From assembly GCA_934444645.1 (NCBI GenBank), contig CAKSCV010000010.1, forward strand, positions 20,886 to 84,885: DNA of 64,000 bases, in the 5' to 3' direction. The translations under genes were made by a program, and so were the position numbers. Under the pieces are notes generated by a model that did not search any database, was not told the origin of the DNA, and saw only the letters and a list, made by a program, of their open reading frames with translations. How positions within the stretch are numbered: position 1 is the stretch's first letter; every line of letters begins with the position of its first letter. The DNA is from an uncultured Eubacteriales bacterium. GTDB lineage: Bacteria; Bacillota; Clostridia; Oscillospirales; CAG-382. Positions 49,453-58,368 of this stretch are shown in pieces.

Positions 49453-51197
49453 AACGCTGGTTAAAATATGTGAAACCGTATACGCTTTACTTTATTCTGG
49501 GACCGATTTGTATGCTTGTTGAGGTTGCGGGAGAAGTGTTTATGCCGATGTTTTTGGGGCAAATGATCAACGCCGGCGTTGACGGAACGCTTACGGTTCA
49601 AAAAAGCATTCTTTACATGTCCCTTATGATCCTGACTGCACTTTTAATGATGGCCGGCGGCGTGGGCGGTGCCTATTTTGGTGCAAAAGCCTCTGTTAAT
49701 TATTCGTCTGACGTTCGCCGCGACGTTTATAAGAAGGTGCAGGAGTTTTCCTTTGCCAATATCGATAAGTTTTCGACCGGTTCTTTGGTTACGCGCTTGA
49801 CAAACGATATAACGCAGATTCAGAATTTTGTCAACACGCTTCTTCGTATGTGCTTGCGTTCGCCGGGAATTCTTATCGGCGCACTCATCATGTCGATATC
49901 GTTGCGTCCGAGTCTGTCGGTGGTGTTTGCCGTTACCATTCCGTTAATGCTTATCACCATTCTTACGGTCGTTAAGATCGGCTTTCCGCGTTTTGCCCGG
50001 ATGCAGGCCAAGGTGGATAAGCTGAATTCCACCGTCCAAGAGAGCGTTACCAATGTGCGCGTTGTAAAATCGTTTGTGCGGGAGGATTACGAAACCGAAA
50101 AATTTGAGGACGCTAACCGTGATTTGAAGCAAACCGGTATTTCTGCCATGAAGGTCATGATTTTGACCGGCCCGTTTATGACGCTGTTTATGAATATCAC
50201 AACGGCGGCGGTGGTTTGGGTCGGTGCAAAGCTTGTCATGGGCGGCGGTGCAAACGCTATGCCTCCCGGCGACCTTTCCCAGTTTATCAGCTATGTCAAC
50301 CAGATCTTGATGTCATTAATGATGTTGACAATGATGTTCATGATGTCCTCCCGTGCCATTGCCAGTGCCAAGCGTGTGGCTGAAGTGCTGGACGAAAAGC
50401 CGGATATCAACGACGCTTCCGCCACGCAAAAGGAGGCGACCGTCAAGCACGGCGATATTGAGTTCCGCCACGTGACCTTCCGTTACTACAAAAACAGCGA
50501 AGACAGCGTTCTTGACGATATCAATCTGAAAATCAAAGCAGGAAGCGTGGTCGGCATCATCGGTTCGACCGGCTGCGGCAAAACATCGCTTGTTTCCTTG
50601 ATTCCGCGTTTATACGACGCGGATGAGGGCGAAGTGCTTGTCGACGGCATCAATGTCAAGGATTACGGCTTGCACAACCTGCGCGAGGGCGTCGGGATGG
50701 TGCTGCAAAAGAACATTCTGTTTTCGGGTACGATCGAAGACAACCTTCGCTGGGGCGATCAAAACGCGGATATGAACGAAATTGAAGCCGCAGCCAAAAG
50801 TGCTCAGGCGGATGGCTTTGTCAAGAGCTTTACCGACGGCTATCAAGCCGAGCTTGAACAGGGCGGCGTCAATGTGTCCGGCGGTCAAAAACAGCGTCTG
50901 TGCATCGCACGTGCGCTGTTAAAGAAACCGAAGATACTGATTCTTGACGACTCAACCAGTGCCGTTGACACGGCGACCGAAGCAAAGATCCGCGAACAGT
51001 TCCGTACCGGATTAAAGGATTCTACAAAAATCGTGATTGCGCAGCGCATTACCTCCGTAATGGATGCCGATCAGATTGTCGTTATGAACGACGGGCGTAT
51101 CACCGGCGTCGGCACACACGAAGAATTGCTTGCCGGCAACGAAGAATACCGTGAAATTTATGATTCCCAAATGGAACAAAAGAAAAAGGAGGCGTGA
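49449..51197 (+). CDS. ABC exporter half-transporter, degenerate-site subunit
   Basis: A 582-residue fused membrane/ATPase half-exporter. Six membrane segments fill about 1-310; the ATPase has Walker A GSTGCGKTS (near 372), signature VSGGQKQR, and Walker B LILDDSTSA (near 497), where Asp replaces the catalytic Glu. Paired with the next gene, which has a canonical Glu but a changed signature, it gives one active and one degenerate ATP site, as in BmrCD and TM287/288. Such heterodimers export drugs or lipids. The start is GTG 49449, overlapping the marR stop. Confidence 0.92.
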   Translation: MKRWLKYVKPYTLYFILGPICMLVEVAGEVFMPMFLGQMINAGVDGTLTVQKSILYMSLMILTALLMMAGGVGGAYFGAKASVNYSSDVRRDVYKKVQEFSFANIDKFSTGSLVTRLTNDITQIQNFVNTLLRMCLRSPGILIGALIMSISLRPSLSVVFAVTIPLMLITILTVVKIGFPRFARMQAKVDKLNSTVQESVTNVRVVKSFVREDYETEKFEDANRDLKQTGISAMKVMILTGPFMTLFMNITTAAVVWVGAKLVMGGGANAMPPGDLSQFISYVNQILMSLMMLTMMFMMSSRAIASAKRVAEVLDEKPDINDASATQKEATVKHGDIEFRHVTFRYYKNSEDSVLDDINLKIKAGSVVGIIGSTGCGKTSLVSLIPRLYDADEGEVLVDGINVKDYGLHNLREGVGMVLQKNILFSGTIEDNLRWGDQNADMNEIEAAAKSAQADGFVKSFTDGYQAELEQGGVNVSGGQKQRLCIARALLKKPKILILDDSTSAVDTATEAKIREQFRTGLKDSTKIVIAQRITSVMDADQIVVMNDGRITGVGTHEELLAGNEEYREIYDSQMEQKKKEA

Positions 51198-51199
51198 GC

Positions 51200-53176
51200 A
51201 TGGCAAGAACATTGCAAGAATTGCAAAAACAGTATAATTCCTCCGCCTCGGCCGAAAAACGCGGTATGCCTATAATGCGTGGCCCGGGAGGCCCGCGCGG
51301 CATGGAAAAAGGCAAGCCGAAGGATACAAAAAATACGATCAAGCGTCTGTTTCACTATGTCGGCGCGTATAAGTTTCAGCTGATCTGCGTGCTTTTCTTA
51401 ATGCTTCTCAGCACAGTGACGAGCCTTATCGGTTCGTTTATGCTGGCACCGATTATCAATAAGCTTGTTCTGTATGTTTCGCCAAACGAATCGGGAAACC
51501 TGAGCTTGATGGAACGCGTTTCCGATAATGTAATTTCGTCCTTTGCAAACAACATCAGCGGCTTTCTCGATTCCGTTGCGCAAAAATACGAATTCGGCGC
51601 TGTGATGGTGTATATCGCCGCCGCGCTAATCCTGCTCATTGCCGTATACCTTGTCGGCGTGGCTGCAAGCTATTTGCAAAATCGCTTGATGCTTACGGTT
51701 TCGCAAGGAACGCTTGAGCGCATCCGCAACGACTTGTTCTCCAAAATTCAAAAGCTGCCGGTGCGCTTTTATGACAATAACCCGACCGGTGAAATCATGA
51801 GCCGCTTTACCAACGATGTCGATAACATCGGAACCATGCTCGACAACTCCCTCGTGTCCGTCATTTCCGGGGCCGTAACGCTCATCGGCACGCTGTTCTT
51901 CATGATATCCACGAATCTTGTTTTAACGCTTGTGACCGTTGTTTTTGTGCCGATCTTCGCCAAAGGCGGTATGCTTATCGCCGGAAAGAGCCGCAAGTAT
52001 TATACCGGCCAACAAGCTGCCCTCGGCGCGGTAAACGGCTATATCGAAGAAACGGTGACCGGGCAGAAAGTCATCAAGGTCTTTAACCATGAAGAAGATT
52101 CTGTCGAGGAATTCGGCCTTCTCAATGACGATTTGCGCGATAAGCAGTTCAAGGCACAGTTCTATGGCGGCATTATGGGGCCGATCATGGGGAACACCTC
52201 GCAAATCAGCTATGCCATTACGGTCGGTGTCGGAGGAATTTTAATTTGCACGAGCGGCTTAATGCCTGGCGCGCTTACTGTCTTTTCCAACTATTCGCGT
52301 CAGTTCTCGTTCCCGATCAACAACATTTCCCAGCAGATGAGCACCATCTTTTCGGCACTTGCCGGTGCAGAACGCGTTTTCCGCATCATTGATATGAAAG
52401 AAGAGCCGGAGGATGTGCCGAATGCTTCGGACATGAAGGATATGAAGGGCTACGTCGAATTAAAGCATGTAACCTTCGGCTATAACCCGGATAAAACAAT
52501 CTTAAAAGATATTTCGCTGTACGCAAAGCCCGGGCAGAAAATCGCGTTTGTCGGCTCGACCGGTGCAGGGAAGACAACCATCACCAATCTGTTAAACCGT
52601 TTTTACGATATCGATTCCGGAGAGATCACCATCGACGGTGTGAACATTCGCGATATCCGCTTAAAAGAGCTTCGCAAACACATTGCCATGGTTTTGCAGG
52701 ATACGCACTTGTTTACCGGAACGGTTCGGGAAAATATCCGCTACGGCCGGCTCGACGCAACCGATGAAGAGGTCGTTGAAGCGGCAAAAACAGCCAGCGC
52801 ACACAGCTTTATCATGCGCCTCGAAAATGGCTATGATACCATGATCGAGGGCGACGGCGCAAACCTTTCGCAAGGTCAAAGACAGCTATTGAACATTGCC
52901 CGTGCCGCAATCAGCAAAGCGCCGATTTTGGTGCTTGACGAAGCGACAAGCTCGGTCGATACCCGCACTGAGCGGCACATCGAACACGGCATGGATCGCC
53001 TGATGAGCAACCGCACCACTTTCGTTATCGCACACCGCCTGTCTACGGTTCGCAACGCCGATGCGATTATGGTTCTCGAAAAAGGCGAGATCATCGAGCG
53101 CGGCAGTCATGAAGATCTGCTGGCTTTAAAGGGCAGATACTACGAATTGTATACCGGCAAAAAAGAGTTGGATTGA
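51200..53176 (+). CDS. ABC exporter half-transporter, catalytic-Glu subunit
   Basis: A 658-residue partner of the previous gene. An extra N-terminal stretch of about 40 residues (Gly/Pro-rich, GMPIMRGPGGPRGMEKGK) precedes six membrane segments. The ATPase has Walker A GSTGAGKTT (near 451), signature NLSQGQRQLL (LSQGQ instead of LSGGQ) and Walker B LVLDEATSSVD (near 577) with the catalytic Glu. ATG 51200 has AGGAGG at 7 bases; GTG 51194 falls inside that site region. A strong terminator follows. The substrate is unknown, with drug or lipid efflux likely from the MarR link. Confidence 0.92.
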   Translation: MARTLQELQKQYNSSASAEKRGMPIMRGPGGPRGMEKGKPKDTKNTIKRLFHYVGAYKFQLICVLFLMLLSTVTSLIGSFMLAPIINKLVLYVSPNESGNLSLMERVSDNVISSFANNISGFLDSVAQKYEFGAVMVYIAAALILLIAVYLVGVAASYLQNRLMLTVSQGTLERIRNDLFSKIQKLPVRFYDNNPTGEIMSRFTNDVDNIGTMLDNSLVSVISGAVTLIGTLFFMISTNLVLTLVTVVFVPIFAKGGMLIAGKSRKYYTGQQAALGAVNGYIEETVTGQKVIKVFNHEEDSVEEFGLLNDDLRDKQFKAQFYGGIMGPIMGNTSQISYAITVGVGGILICTSGLMPGALTVFSNYSRQFSFPINNISQQMSTIFSALAGAERVFRIIDMKEEPEDVPNASDMKDMKGYVELKHVTFGYNPDKTILKDISLYAKPGQKIAFVGSTGAGKTTITNLLNRFYDIDSGEITIDGVNIRDIRLKELRKHIAMVLQDTHLFTGTVRENIRYGRLDATDEEVVEAAKTASAHSFIMRLENGYDTMIEGDGANLSQGQRQLLNIARAAISKAPILVLDEATSSVDTRTERHIEHGMDRLMSNRTTFVIAHRLSTVRNADAIMVLEKGEIIERGSHEDLLALKGRYYELYTGKKELD

Positions 53177-53192
53177 CATTCTTTTCTCCGGC

Positions 53193-53223
53193 AAGCCGCT
53201 CCGACGTTCCCTCGGAGCGGCTT
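53193..53223 (+). terminator. Terminator of the MarR-ABC operon
   Basis: Arms AAGCCGCTCCGA (53193-53204) and TCGGAGCGGCTT (53212-53223), followed by TTC. Confidence 0.85.
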
Positions 53224-53225
53224 TT

Positions 53226-53520
53226 CTATACGTTTTGTTTGTGCCGATAAAACGAAACAGAGGAATGCGAACGCGAGAATTATTTTGTTTTAAGTGACGA
53301 ATTTCCAAATATCGATATGGGCAAGTTGCATAAAATGCGGAAAAATAAGCAGACACGTAAAAAAATGCGGACAAGACCCGTATTACAAGATGTTGTGTTC
53401 CGACAAAAGAGTCATTCGCATATCTTGACAGAAACGCGGCCGGTTACAAAAGTTTACATAATCTTGTTTACGTAATATATTGTCATAATTTACGAAAATG
53501 GATAAACTTTGCAAAACATC
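53226..53520. other. Non-coding stretch before proC
   Basis: About 300 bp with no supported gene. It is AT-rich and holds a TTGACA at 53425-53430 without a matching -10, and a repeated GTTTAC near 53452 and 53464. I see no tRNA, riboswitch or repeat array in it. Confidence 0.6.
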
Positions 53521-53549
53521 TTGAAATTTCGAGGAAAATACGGTATAAT
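53521..53549 (+). promoter_or_regulatory. Promoter of proC
   Basis: TTGAAA (53521-53526), 17 bp, TATAAT (53544-53549), giving a leader of about 95 nt before the TTG start. Confidence 0.85.
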
Positions 53550-53586
53550 AACAGCAGTTAGAAAAAATGTTACACGACAAAGCTGT

Positions 53587-53618
53587 CGCAGTGCAAGATT
53601 TTTTTGCATTGCGCTTTT
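53587..53618 (+). terminator. Attenuator-like hairpin in the proC leader
   Basis: Arms CGCAGTGCAA (53587-53596) and TTGCATTGCG (53604-53613; one G-T pair) followed by CTTTTATTT. A smaller competing stem CGACA/TGTCG (about 53575-53588) shares two bases with it. The layout suggests terminator/anti-terminator control, unproven. Confidence 0.5.
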
Positions 53619-53649
53619 ATTTACTCTGTTCCGGAAAGGTGTGTTCTCT

Positions 53650-54450
53650 TTGCGTCTTACTTCAATCGGTGCCGGCAACATGGCTACCGCCATCCTTCGT
53701 TCGGTTATTTCCTCCGGCCGCATCAAAGCGGCAGATATCACCGTTTACGATATAAATACCGATAAATATCCGGCTTTTGCCGAGCTTGGTGTCAATTGCG
53801 CCGACACGATGGATGAGGCAGTAAACGCTTCCGAAGTGATTCTGCTTGCTGTAAAGCCGCAAGACTATGAAACCGTTCTGAATGGAATCAAAACCATGAC
53901 AGCCGGCAAGAAAAAAGTCTTCATTTCCATCGCTGCTGCCATTTCGACCGCCTATATCTGCCAAACCTTAGCGGCGGATCTTCCTGTTGTCCGCGTGATG
54001 CCCAACACGCCGCTTCTCATCGGCTGCGGTGCAACGGCCATCTCCCGCAACAGTGCGGTTGATGACAAGCTGTATACTAAAATCTGCGGTCTGTTTGCCG
54101 CTTCCGGCAGCGTTGTTTCTCTCCCGGAGGAGCAGATGAACGCCGTGATTTCCGTCAATTCCTCAAGCCCTGCCTATGTTTATCTGTTTGCAAAGGCCAT
54201 GATTGACAACGCAGTCGCTCAAGGCATCGACCACGCTGTCGCAAAGGATCTCGTTTTCCAAACCTTAAAAGGCTCTGCGGAAATGCTCATCCATTCCAAG
54301 TTGGATCCGGATGAACTGATCCGGATGGTTGCATCTCCCAAAGGCACCACCGAAGCTTCCTTAAAAAGTTTCGAAAAGGATAATTTCTGCGAGATTGTCT
54401 CCAACGCCATGAATGCCTGCACGCGCAGAGCCGAGGAGATTGCACGGTAA
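53650..54450 (+). CDS. proC: Pyrroline-5-carboxylate reductase
   Basis: A 266-residue enzyme catalysing the last step of proline synthesis, P5C plus NAD(P)H to proline. The Rossmann start IGAGNMATAIL (6-16), then EVILLAVKPQDYE, VRVMPNTPLLIGCGAT and the C-terminal SSSPAYVYLFAKAMIDNAVAQG and SPKGTTEASLK match the family. The best start is TTG 53650, with GGAAAGG at 53633-53639; GTG 53641 is too near the site. The leader carries an attenuator-like hairpin. Next comes the XerD-like gene on the same strand. Confidence 0.93.
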   Translation: MRLTSIGAGNMATAILRSVISSGRIKAADITVYDINTDKYPAFAELGVNCADTMDEAVNASEVILLAVKPQDYETVLNGIKTMTAGKKKVFISIAAAISTAYICQTLAADLPVVRVMPNTPLLIGCGATAISRNSAVDDKLYTKICGLFAASGSVVSLPEEQMNAVISVNSSSPAYVYLFAKAMIDNAVAQGIDHAVAKDLVFQTLKGSAEMLIHSKLDPDELIRMVASPKGTTEASLKSFEKDNFCEIVSNAMNACTRRAEEIAR

Positions 54451-54483
54451 CAGCATTGATTTCATTCAAGGAGTTTTCGAAGC

Positions 54484-55377
54484 ATGACGCACGTAAAAAC
54501 GGTTGACGACTTTCTGTCGTACCTTGCGCTTTCCAAAAGCGCATCTCAAAATACCGTTGCTGCCTATCAGAGAGATCTGACAGGCTTTGCGGCGTTTACA
54601 GCTGAAATTCCCGTGGATCTGCTCTCGGTCACCGGCAAAGAGATTACTGCTTATAAAAAAGCGCTCACGGATAAAGGCTTTTCCGCCTCCTCCGTTTCGC
54701 GTGCGATGTCTTCGGTTCGCAGCTTTTATAAATATTTGCTTGTCGGCGGCATCATTTCCGAAAACCCGGCGCGTGCCGTCAAAAATGATAAGGTTGAAAA
54801 GAAGGATTTCGAAATTCTTTCGGCAAAAGAGATTGATTTACTGTTAACCCAGCCGGATACAACGGAAATCAAAGGTATTCGCGACAAAGCCATGCTTGAA
54901 ATGATGTACGCCACCGGCATGAAGGTTACTGAACTGATTTCACTGGATGTGACGGATTTAAACCTTGTCCTCGGGTATGTCGTTTGCCGCGGTGAAGGCT
55001 CCAAACCGCACGAGCGCACCATTTTTCTGTACCCAACCGCTGTGAATGCCTTAAAGAATTACTTGAACGCATCACGCTGCTTTCTTGTTCAAGAGGAAAC
55101 CGATGCGCTGTTTGTCAATATCGGAGGCACACGCATGACGCGGCAGGGATTTTGGAAGATCCTCAAAGGCTATGCCGCCCAAGCCGGCATCGAAAAGACT
55201 ATCACGCCGCATACCTTGCGACACTCTTTTGCTACACATCTTCTCGAAAACGGAGCGGACATCCACGACATTAAAGAGATCTTAGGACACGCGGATATTT
55301 CCTCCACCCAGGTGTATGCCGATTATATCAAAAAACGCATGAAGGACTCCTATTTGAAGTTTCACCCAAGAGCTTAG
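54484..55377 (+). CDS. XerD-like tyrosine recombinase with Lys at the first catalytic Arg position
   Basis: A 297-residue Xer-type recombinase. The SAM-like N-terminal core-binding domain (about 1-90) is followed by the catalytic domain. The expected residues are His243, Arg246 (HTLRHSF), His269 (ILGHADISST) and the nucleophile Tyr278, but the first Arg, normally in ATGLRVSEL, is Lys147 (ATGMKVTEL; codon AAG). Lys174 sits in the beta-hairpin region. Such a change usually weakens strand cleavage, so this may be a partner subunit or have altered control. The family resolves chromosome dimers at dif. A second, fully conserved Xer gene lies at 56592-57623. Confidence 0.85.
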   Translation: MTHVKTVDDFLSYLALSKSASQNTVAAYQRDLTGFAAFTAEIPVDLLSVTGKEITAYKKALTDKGFSASSVSRAMSSVRSFYKYLLVGGIISENPARAVKNDKVEKKDFEILSAKEIDLLLTQPDTTEIKGIRDKAMLEMMYATGMKVTELISLDVTDLNLVLGYVVCRGEGSKPHERTIFLYPTAVNALKNYLNASRCFLVQEETDALFVNIGGTRMTRQGFWKILKGYAAQAGIEKTITPHTLRHSFATHLLENGADIHDIKEILGHADISSTQVYADYIKKRMKDSYLKFHPRA

Positions 55378-55419
55378 CATAGGTTACATACAGTTCATGT
55401 CGAATTCACAAATTTGGCT

Positions 55420-55457
55420 TATAATAAATGCACTCTGTCGTGATACGGAGTGCATTT
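55420..55457 (+). promoter_or_regulatory. TATAAT and 10-bp hairpin between the XerD-like and YesL-like genes
   Basis: TATAAT at 55420-55425 with a poor -35, immediately followed by a perfect 10-bp hairpin, AAATGCACTC (55426-55435) with 55448-55457. The hairpin might end the xerD transcript or structure the next leader. Confidence 0.45.
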
Positions 55458-55506
55458 GCTTTCTGTTCGGATTATCCGCGCGAAAACCTTCGAAAGGGAC
55501 ATTTTC

Positions 55507-56535
55507 ATGAAAAAATTCAAGCTGTTCAGCTATGAACCGCCGGCAAAAGGCGTTAAAAAAAACGACGACCGCGCCTCGGTGCAAACCGACTTTTTCGGCT
55601 TTTTTATCATGTACGGCAGAAAATTCTGGAATTTATCCAACTTAAATCTGTTAATGGCGGTTTATATCTTGATTGTATCGTTCGGCGTTTGGCAGCTTTC
55701 GGCCTATCCGATCGCCTTTTACGCTTTTCTTGCGCTCGCGGCACTTGCGTTCGGCATTGTCAATACCGGCGCAGTGTATGCGGTGCGCGGCTATGTGCGC
55801 GGTGATCCGGTCTATATTCTGTCGGATTTTCGGTACGCGGTCAAGCACAATTGGAAGCAGGGAATCTTAATGGGACTGTTGGATCTTGCCGTGATTGTCC
55901 TTTTGGTGTTTGACCTCTTCTTTTGGAGCGGCATGGATGTCAGCCGCCTGCCTGTTTTGCCGGAAACCGGTTCCGATACACAGATAACCGAAACCGTTCC
56001 GGGAGACGCACAGTCGACGACGGTTGATGCCGATAAAGAGAATACGGCTTTGTCTGCCGCAGCGGACGTAAAAGATACAGAAAACACCGAGAAATCCGAT
56101 TCGTTTGACCCGTCCGTTACCGTTACGCCAACTGCAAAACCGCGCTCGTTTATGGAAAAAGTCTTTTTCTATGCATGTGTCTTTTTGATTTTCATCTACG
56201 GCTTCATGCGCAACTATATGTACTTGATCATGGTCACGTTTAAGCTGTCGATTTTCAAAATCTTAAAGAACTCCTTCATTTTTGCGTTTCTCGGGATCAA
56301 ACGCAATCTTGCCGCACTTGCCGGAATCTTGCTTGTCTGCTTCATCAACGTGTATATTTTTGTCTATCTGCCGTTTGTCGGCTTAACGCTGCCGCTCATC
56401 ATCACCACCTCGACCGTTTTCTTCATCGGTGCGTATGCGGCTTATCCGGTTATCAAAAAGTACATGATTTCGCCGTATTATAAAGACGAAGAAGTCTACG
56501 AAGAATACGATAAAATCTTCGAAGATCGCGGCTGA
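55507..56535 (+). CDS. YesL-like (DUF624) membrane protein
   Basis: A 342-residue membrane protein. The N-terminal part resembles DUF624/YesL: DFFGFFIMYGRKFWNLSNLNLL, then two hydrophobic segments and the conserved AVYAVRGYVRGDPVYILSDFRYAVKHNWKQG. A Ser/Thr/Asp-rich loop of about 60 residues (about 160-215) that YesL lacks separates the halves; two or three more spans follow. YesL genes often accompany carbohydrate-transport genes, but none is adjacent here, and the function is unknown. ATG 55507 has AAAGGG upstream. A bidirectional hairpin follows. Confidence 0.7.
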   Translation: MKKFKLFSYEPPAKGVKKNDDRASVQTDFFGFFIMYGRKFWNLSNLNLLMAVYILIVSFGVWQLSAYPIAFYAFLALAALAFGIVNTGAVYAVRGYVRGDPVYILSDFRYAVKHNWKQGILMGLLDLAVIVLLVFDLFFWSGMDVSRLPVLPETGSDTQITETVPGDAQSTTVDADKENTALSAAADVKDTENTEKSDSFDPSVTVTPTAKPRSFMEKVFFYACVFLIFIYGFMRNYMYLIMVTFKLSIFKILKNSFIFAFLGIKRNLAALAGILLVCFINVYIFVYLPFVGLTLPLIITTSTVFFIGAYAAYPVIKKYMISPYYKDEEVYEEYDKIFEDRG

Positions 56536-56541
56536 GAAACA

Positions 56542-56569
56542 AAAGCTGCCGCATATTTGCGGCAGCTTT
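56542..56569. terminator. Terminator between YesL-like and xer genes
   Basis: Perfect 12-bp stem, 56542-56553 with 56558-56569. The minus side ends TTTTGTTTC and serves the xer gene; the plus side lacks a T-run. Confidence 0.75.
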
Positions 56570-56591
56570 GTATGGCTGTTCGTCCTTTTTA

Positions 56592-57623
56592 TTAAGTTTC
56601 ATCATCGTCGGATGCATCCGTTACCTTTGGCAAACCGACGCGCTTGACACCGGCGGCTAACGGATTGCTGTTGGCCGCGTCTGCAAGCTTTTGCGGACTG
56701 ACGTGCGTATAAATCTGCGTGGTAGACAGCTCCTCGTGTCCGAGAATGTCTTTAAGAACGCGGACATCCGTTCCGCCATAGTTATACATCAGCGTTGCCG
56801 CCGTGTGGCGGAGCTTGTGCACAGACATACCGAGATGCCCGAGTCCGGCTTCGTTCAAATGCTTATAGATCAGCCATTGCACGGTTTGCACACTGATCCG
56901 GTTTCGGTTTCGGGATATAAACAGCGCGTTTTTGTCGGCTTCCTTGACATCCTTCGGACGCACCTTCATATAGGCTTCCAATGCAATGCGGCAGGCATCG
57001 TTGAGATAAATGCGGCGTTCTTTGTTGCCTTTGCCGATGACTGTAAGCGAGCTGAAATCGGTGCTTATATCGTTTCGATCGATGCCGCAAAGCTCGGAAA
57101 CACGCAAACCGCAATTGAGAAACAGCGTGATGATGGCAAAATCCCGTTCGGCATACTTGCCGTCCACCGAAGCAAGCAGTGTTTTGGATTCCTCCAACGA
57201 AAGAAATTTCGGCAGTCGTGCTTCTTTTTTGATTGCTTCAATGTTTTTGGTCGGATCGGTATCCATTTCCTTGATTGTAACGGTAAGATACTTATAAAAC
57301 GAACGAAGGCAGGAGAGCTTGCGTGCGCGGGAACGGGCTTCGTTGTTTAGGGTGTTTGCAGCAAACGACATGAATTCGAATATATCGTTGTTGGTGACAT
57401 TCAGTAAAAGTTCGTCGTCCGCGTCGGAAAAAGAGATTTCTTCGTTTGCCGTGTCGCGATATTTTTCCGACTGTTTGGTTTTCAAGAGAAAACGCGAAAA
57501 TGTCAGAAGATCGTGATAATAGTTGTAAACGGTCATTTTAGAGCGGTTCTGCACACCGGATTTGTAGTTCAAAAAGCGCCGAACAAGCTCCGGTGCATCG
57601 CTGTAATCGAATCTGTCCGCCAT
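56592..57623 (-). CDS. XerC/XerD-type tyrosine recombinase
   Basis: A 343-residue Xer-type recombinase with all catalytic residues: Arg174 (CGLRVSEL), Lys198 (GKGNKERR), His269 and Arg272 (HKLRH), His296 (LGHEELSTT) and Tyr305. The N-terminal core-binding domain is present, and the acidic tail DASDDDET is extra. Xer enzymes resolve chromosome dimers at dif. It is on the opposite strand to the XerD-like gene 1.2 kb away; whether one or both act at dif is unclear. An extended -10 TGtTATACT (TATACT at 57648-57653, minus) lies about 25 bp upstream. Confidence 0.88.
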   Translation of the reverse strand: MADRFDYSDAPELVRRFLNYKSGVQNRSKMTVYNYYHDLLTFSRFLLKTKQSEKYRDTANEEISFSDADDELLLNVTNNDIFEFMSFAANTLNNEARSRARKLSCLRSFYKYLTVTIKEMDTDPTKNIEAIKKEARLPKFLSLEESKTLLASVDGKYAERDFAIITLFLNCGLRVSELCGIDRNDISTDFSSLTVIGKGNKERRIYLNDACRIALEAYMKVRPKDVKEADKNALFISRNRNRISVQTVQWLIYKHLNEAGLGHLGMSVHKLRHTAATLMYNYGGTDVRVLKDILGHEELSTTQIYTHVSPQKLADAANSNPLAAGVKRVGLPKVTDASDDDET

Positions 57624-57706
57624 ACAGTCACTTCCTTAATTATGTTCAGTATAACATAGATTTGACACTTTGAAAAGCGTATTTCGTAAATTTTGGAGGC
57701 ATTTTC

Positions 57707-58312
57707 ATGAAAATTTCCGCACTTTGGACGAGAAAAAATAAAATAATCAAAAAGCTGTGGCTCAATCAAGTTGCTTTTTCTTTGTTCGGGCTGTTCGTTT
57801 CGTCGGCGTTGTCCGGCTCTTTGTGTGTCTGGTCCGGCATTTTTTCTTTCTTGTTTTACCTGTCGGTCGTCGGCTTTGCCGTCATTGATGACGGACAAAA
57901 AGACAAGATTTTGAAAAACGCCGGCAGGGGAGACGGACTCTCCGCGCACACCGGTCTTGCCTATGCCGTCATGGCGTTTTTGCCGAGTGCTGCAGTGGTG
58001 GGTGCTTACACGGTCTACACATTTTTTGCGTCCGAGCTTGCCGGAGCCTTTCACACCATTTGGTTTTTGATCGTAAAATTCGTACTTGCCGGTGAGATTC
58101 TCGGAATCGATGTCGGTTTAACAAATTATACCAATGTAAACAATGTCCGAACCACAACAGCTTCGCCGACCATTGTATTTTTCAGTGAGCACGCCATCTT
58201 CCAGCTGTTGTTTCTTGTTGCGGCCGTATTGCTTCTCGCGCTTCTGTATCGCTTGGCATTCTGCGGTGTTATCAATTTCAATACGACCGATTCCTCTAAT
58301 AAAAACGCATGA
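57707..58312 (+). CDS. Unrecognised membrane protein (201 residues)
   Basis: I do not recognise a family. About four hydrophobic segments (roughly 23-60, 88-108, 115-135, 165-190) follow a basic N-terminus (WTRKNKIIKKLW), so it is probably an inner-membrane protein with the start in the cytoplasm. GGAGG precedes the ATG. A TTGACA at 57662-57667 lies nearby with only an imperfect -10. The amidase gene follows 56 bp later on the same strand, so a cell-envelope role is possible. Confidence 0.6.
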   Translation: MKISALWTRKNKIIKKLWLNQVAFSLFGLFVSSALSGSLCVWSGIFSFLFYLSVVGFAVIDDGQKDKILKNAGRGDGLSAHTGLAYAVMAFLPSAAVVGAYTVYTFFASELAGAFHTIWFLIVKFVLAGEILGIDVGLTNYTNVNNVRTTTASPTIVFFSEHAIFQLLFLVAAVLLLALLYRLAFCGVINFNTTDSSNKNA

Positions 58313-58368
58313 TTGTGTGATATTTCGCATAAACTGTTCCGTAAACTCAAGTGGGACGGTGATATGTT

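Noticed and set aside
53126..53374. Minus-strand frame after the ABC exporter genes
   Set aside because: Runs through the exporter's 3' end and terminator; no support.
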